DNA of 5,427 nt from Candidatus Latescibacterota bacterium. GTDB taxonomy: Bacteria > Latescibacterota > UBA2968 > GCA-2709665. This document shows, piece by piece, positions 4,918 through 5,427 of this stretch; the first letter of the stretch is position 1, and each line of letters opens with the position of its first letter. The translations under genes and the position numbers were made by a program. A model generated the notes under the pieces. It had not been told where the DNA came from. It was given only the letters and a program-made list of their open reading frames with translations, and made no database searches. Location: contig JASLMQ010000592.1 in assembly GCA_030746455.1 (NCBI GenBank), positions 1 to 5,427 on the forward strand, written 5' to 3'.

Positions 4918-5427
4918 ATGAGAAGATCCGCCAGGTTGTCCATCTCGCTTGCCGTATCAGTCTGTCTTGTTTCTCTGCTGCCCCTGCCAGAGTGCCAGGC
5001 GGCAGAACCAACCCTTGCGCGTCTGTCGTTCTGGGTGCCGCCCGAAAGGGTTGGGGAATTTGAGGCGGCATATCGGAAACAGGTCATTCCGATCCTGGTA
5101 GCACATGGTTTGGATACCACTGCTTCGCGCACCTGGAAAGGTGCTGAAGGTGTTTTCAGCCGGCTTTTTGATGTGGCGTCCATTGCCGATGTGGCAAAGG
5201 TTCAGATGACACTTGAGCAGGATACGACGTGGGCCAGAACGCTTGGTGAACTGGGTACCGATTCTGGGGCCCGAGACGTCGCGCGCCAGATTCCGTATCG
5301 TTTTGGCCTCTTCTCCACACCTGCAGGCCCCGGCAAGCTCTCAGAAGTGCAAGCCGACACACAACGTGCGGGGCCCGGCAAGGGACCGTGGCGAAGCTAT
5401 TACGTAACGGACGGCCTGGCGAACAAC
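4918..5427 (+). CDS. Secreted regulator-propeller protein with NIPSNAP/ABM-like N-terminal domain (partial; possible hybrid sensor kinase)
   Basis: An open frame with no stop through 170 codons to the window edge; the 3' part is missing. Residues 1-29 form a signal peptide: RR near the start, hydrophobic core LAVSVCLVSLLPL, and probable cleavage near CQAA (26-29). Residues ~32-112 (LARLSFWVPPERVGEFEAAY, later PILVAHGL and FSRLFDV) look like a dimeric alpha/beta-barrel domain of the NIPSNAP/antibiotic-monooxygenase type. A linker repeats AGPGK (136-140 and 151-155). The last residues, WRSYYVTDGLANN (158-170), match the opening of a Reg_prop beta-propeller blade, so many blades probably follow, often ending in a transmembrane segment and histidine kinase in this protein class; that end is inferred, not seen. 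The ribosome binding site is weak. Codons are less GC-biased (36 of the first 60 end in G/C, by hand). Confidence 0.8.
   Translation, partial: MRRSARLSISLAVSVCLVSLLPLPECQAAEPTLARLSFWVPPERVGEFEAAYRKQVIPILVAHGLDTTASRTWKGAEGVFSRLFDVASIADVAKVQMTLEQDTTWARTLGELGTDSGARDVARQIPYRFGLFSTPAGPGKLSEVQADTQRAGPGKGPWRSYYVTDGLANN

Overview
The window carries three complete genes and the start of a fourth, all on the + strand. They follow about 1 kb in which I find no believable protein gene. The organism looks like an uncultured, GC-rich environmental bacterium. Three things point there: strong G/C preference at third codon positions in the first three genes, scattered 9-bp CACGAA-type intergenic repeats, and a secreted NIPSNAP-like plus regulator-propeller protein. 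That style is common in lineages such as Latescibacterota, Poribacteria and Planctomycetes. The phylum is my inference and cannot be settled from the sequence alone.

Layout. Bases 1-1024 are non-coding but highly structured. They hold two diverged, about 97-bp direct repeats (183-280 and 339-435), each closed by the inverted ends CTCCCGCG/CGCGGGAG, with hairpins between and before them. They also hold a CACGAA 9-bp repeat cluster (662-688) and a nest of overlapping palindromes (749-796). Next come: a 468-aa protein with an alpha/alpha-toroid-like N-terminal half and a beta-propeller-like C-terminal half (1025-2431); an AlkA-type DNA-3-methyladenine glycosylase (2653-3579); a 339-aa conserved-looking protein that may carry a C39/BtrH-like fold (3755-4774); and the signal-peptide-bearing start of a probable regulator-propeller protein, possibly a hybrid sensor kinase (4918 to the window end).

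The genes share a strand, but the gaps between them (221, 175 and 143 bp) are long and contain hairpins. They are probably not one tight operon, and nothing in the sequence ties them into one pathway. Only AlkA has a secure biochemical function: base excision repair of alkylated DNA. The last gene uses more A/T-ending codons than the others.

I see no CRISPR array, transposase, tRNA, rRNA or recognisable defence system. The least explained part is the structured non-coding DNA, chiefly the paired 97-bp elements in the first 500 bases.
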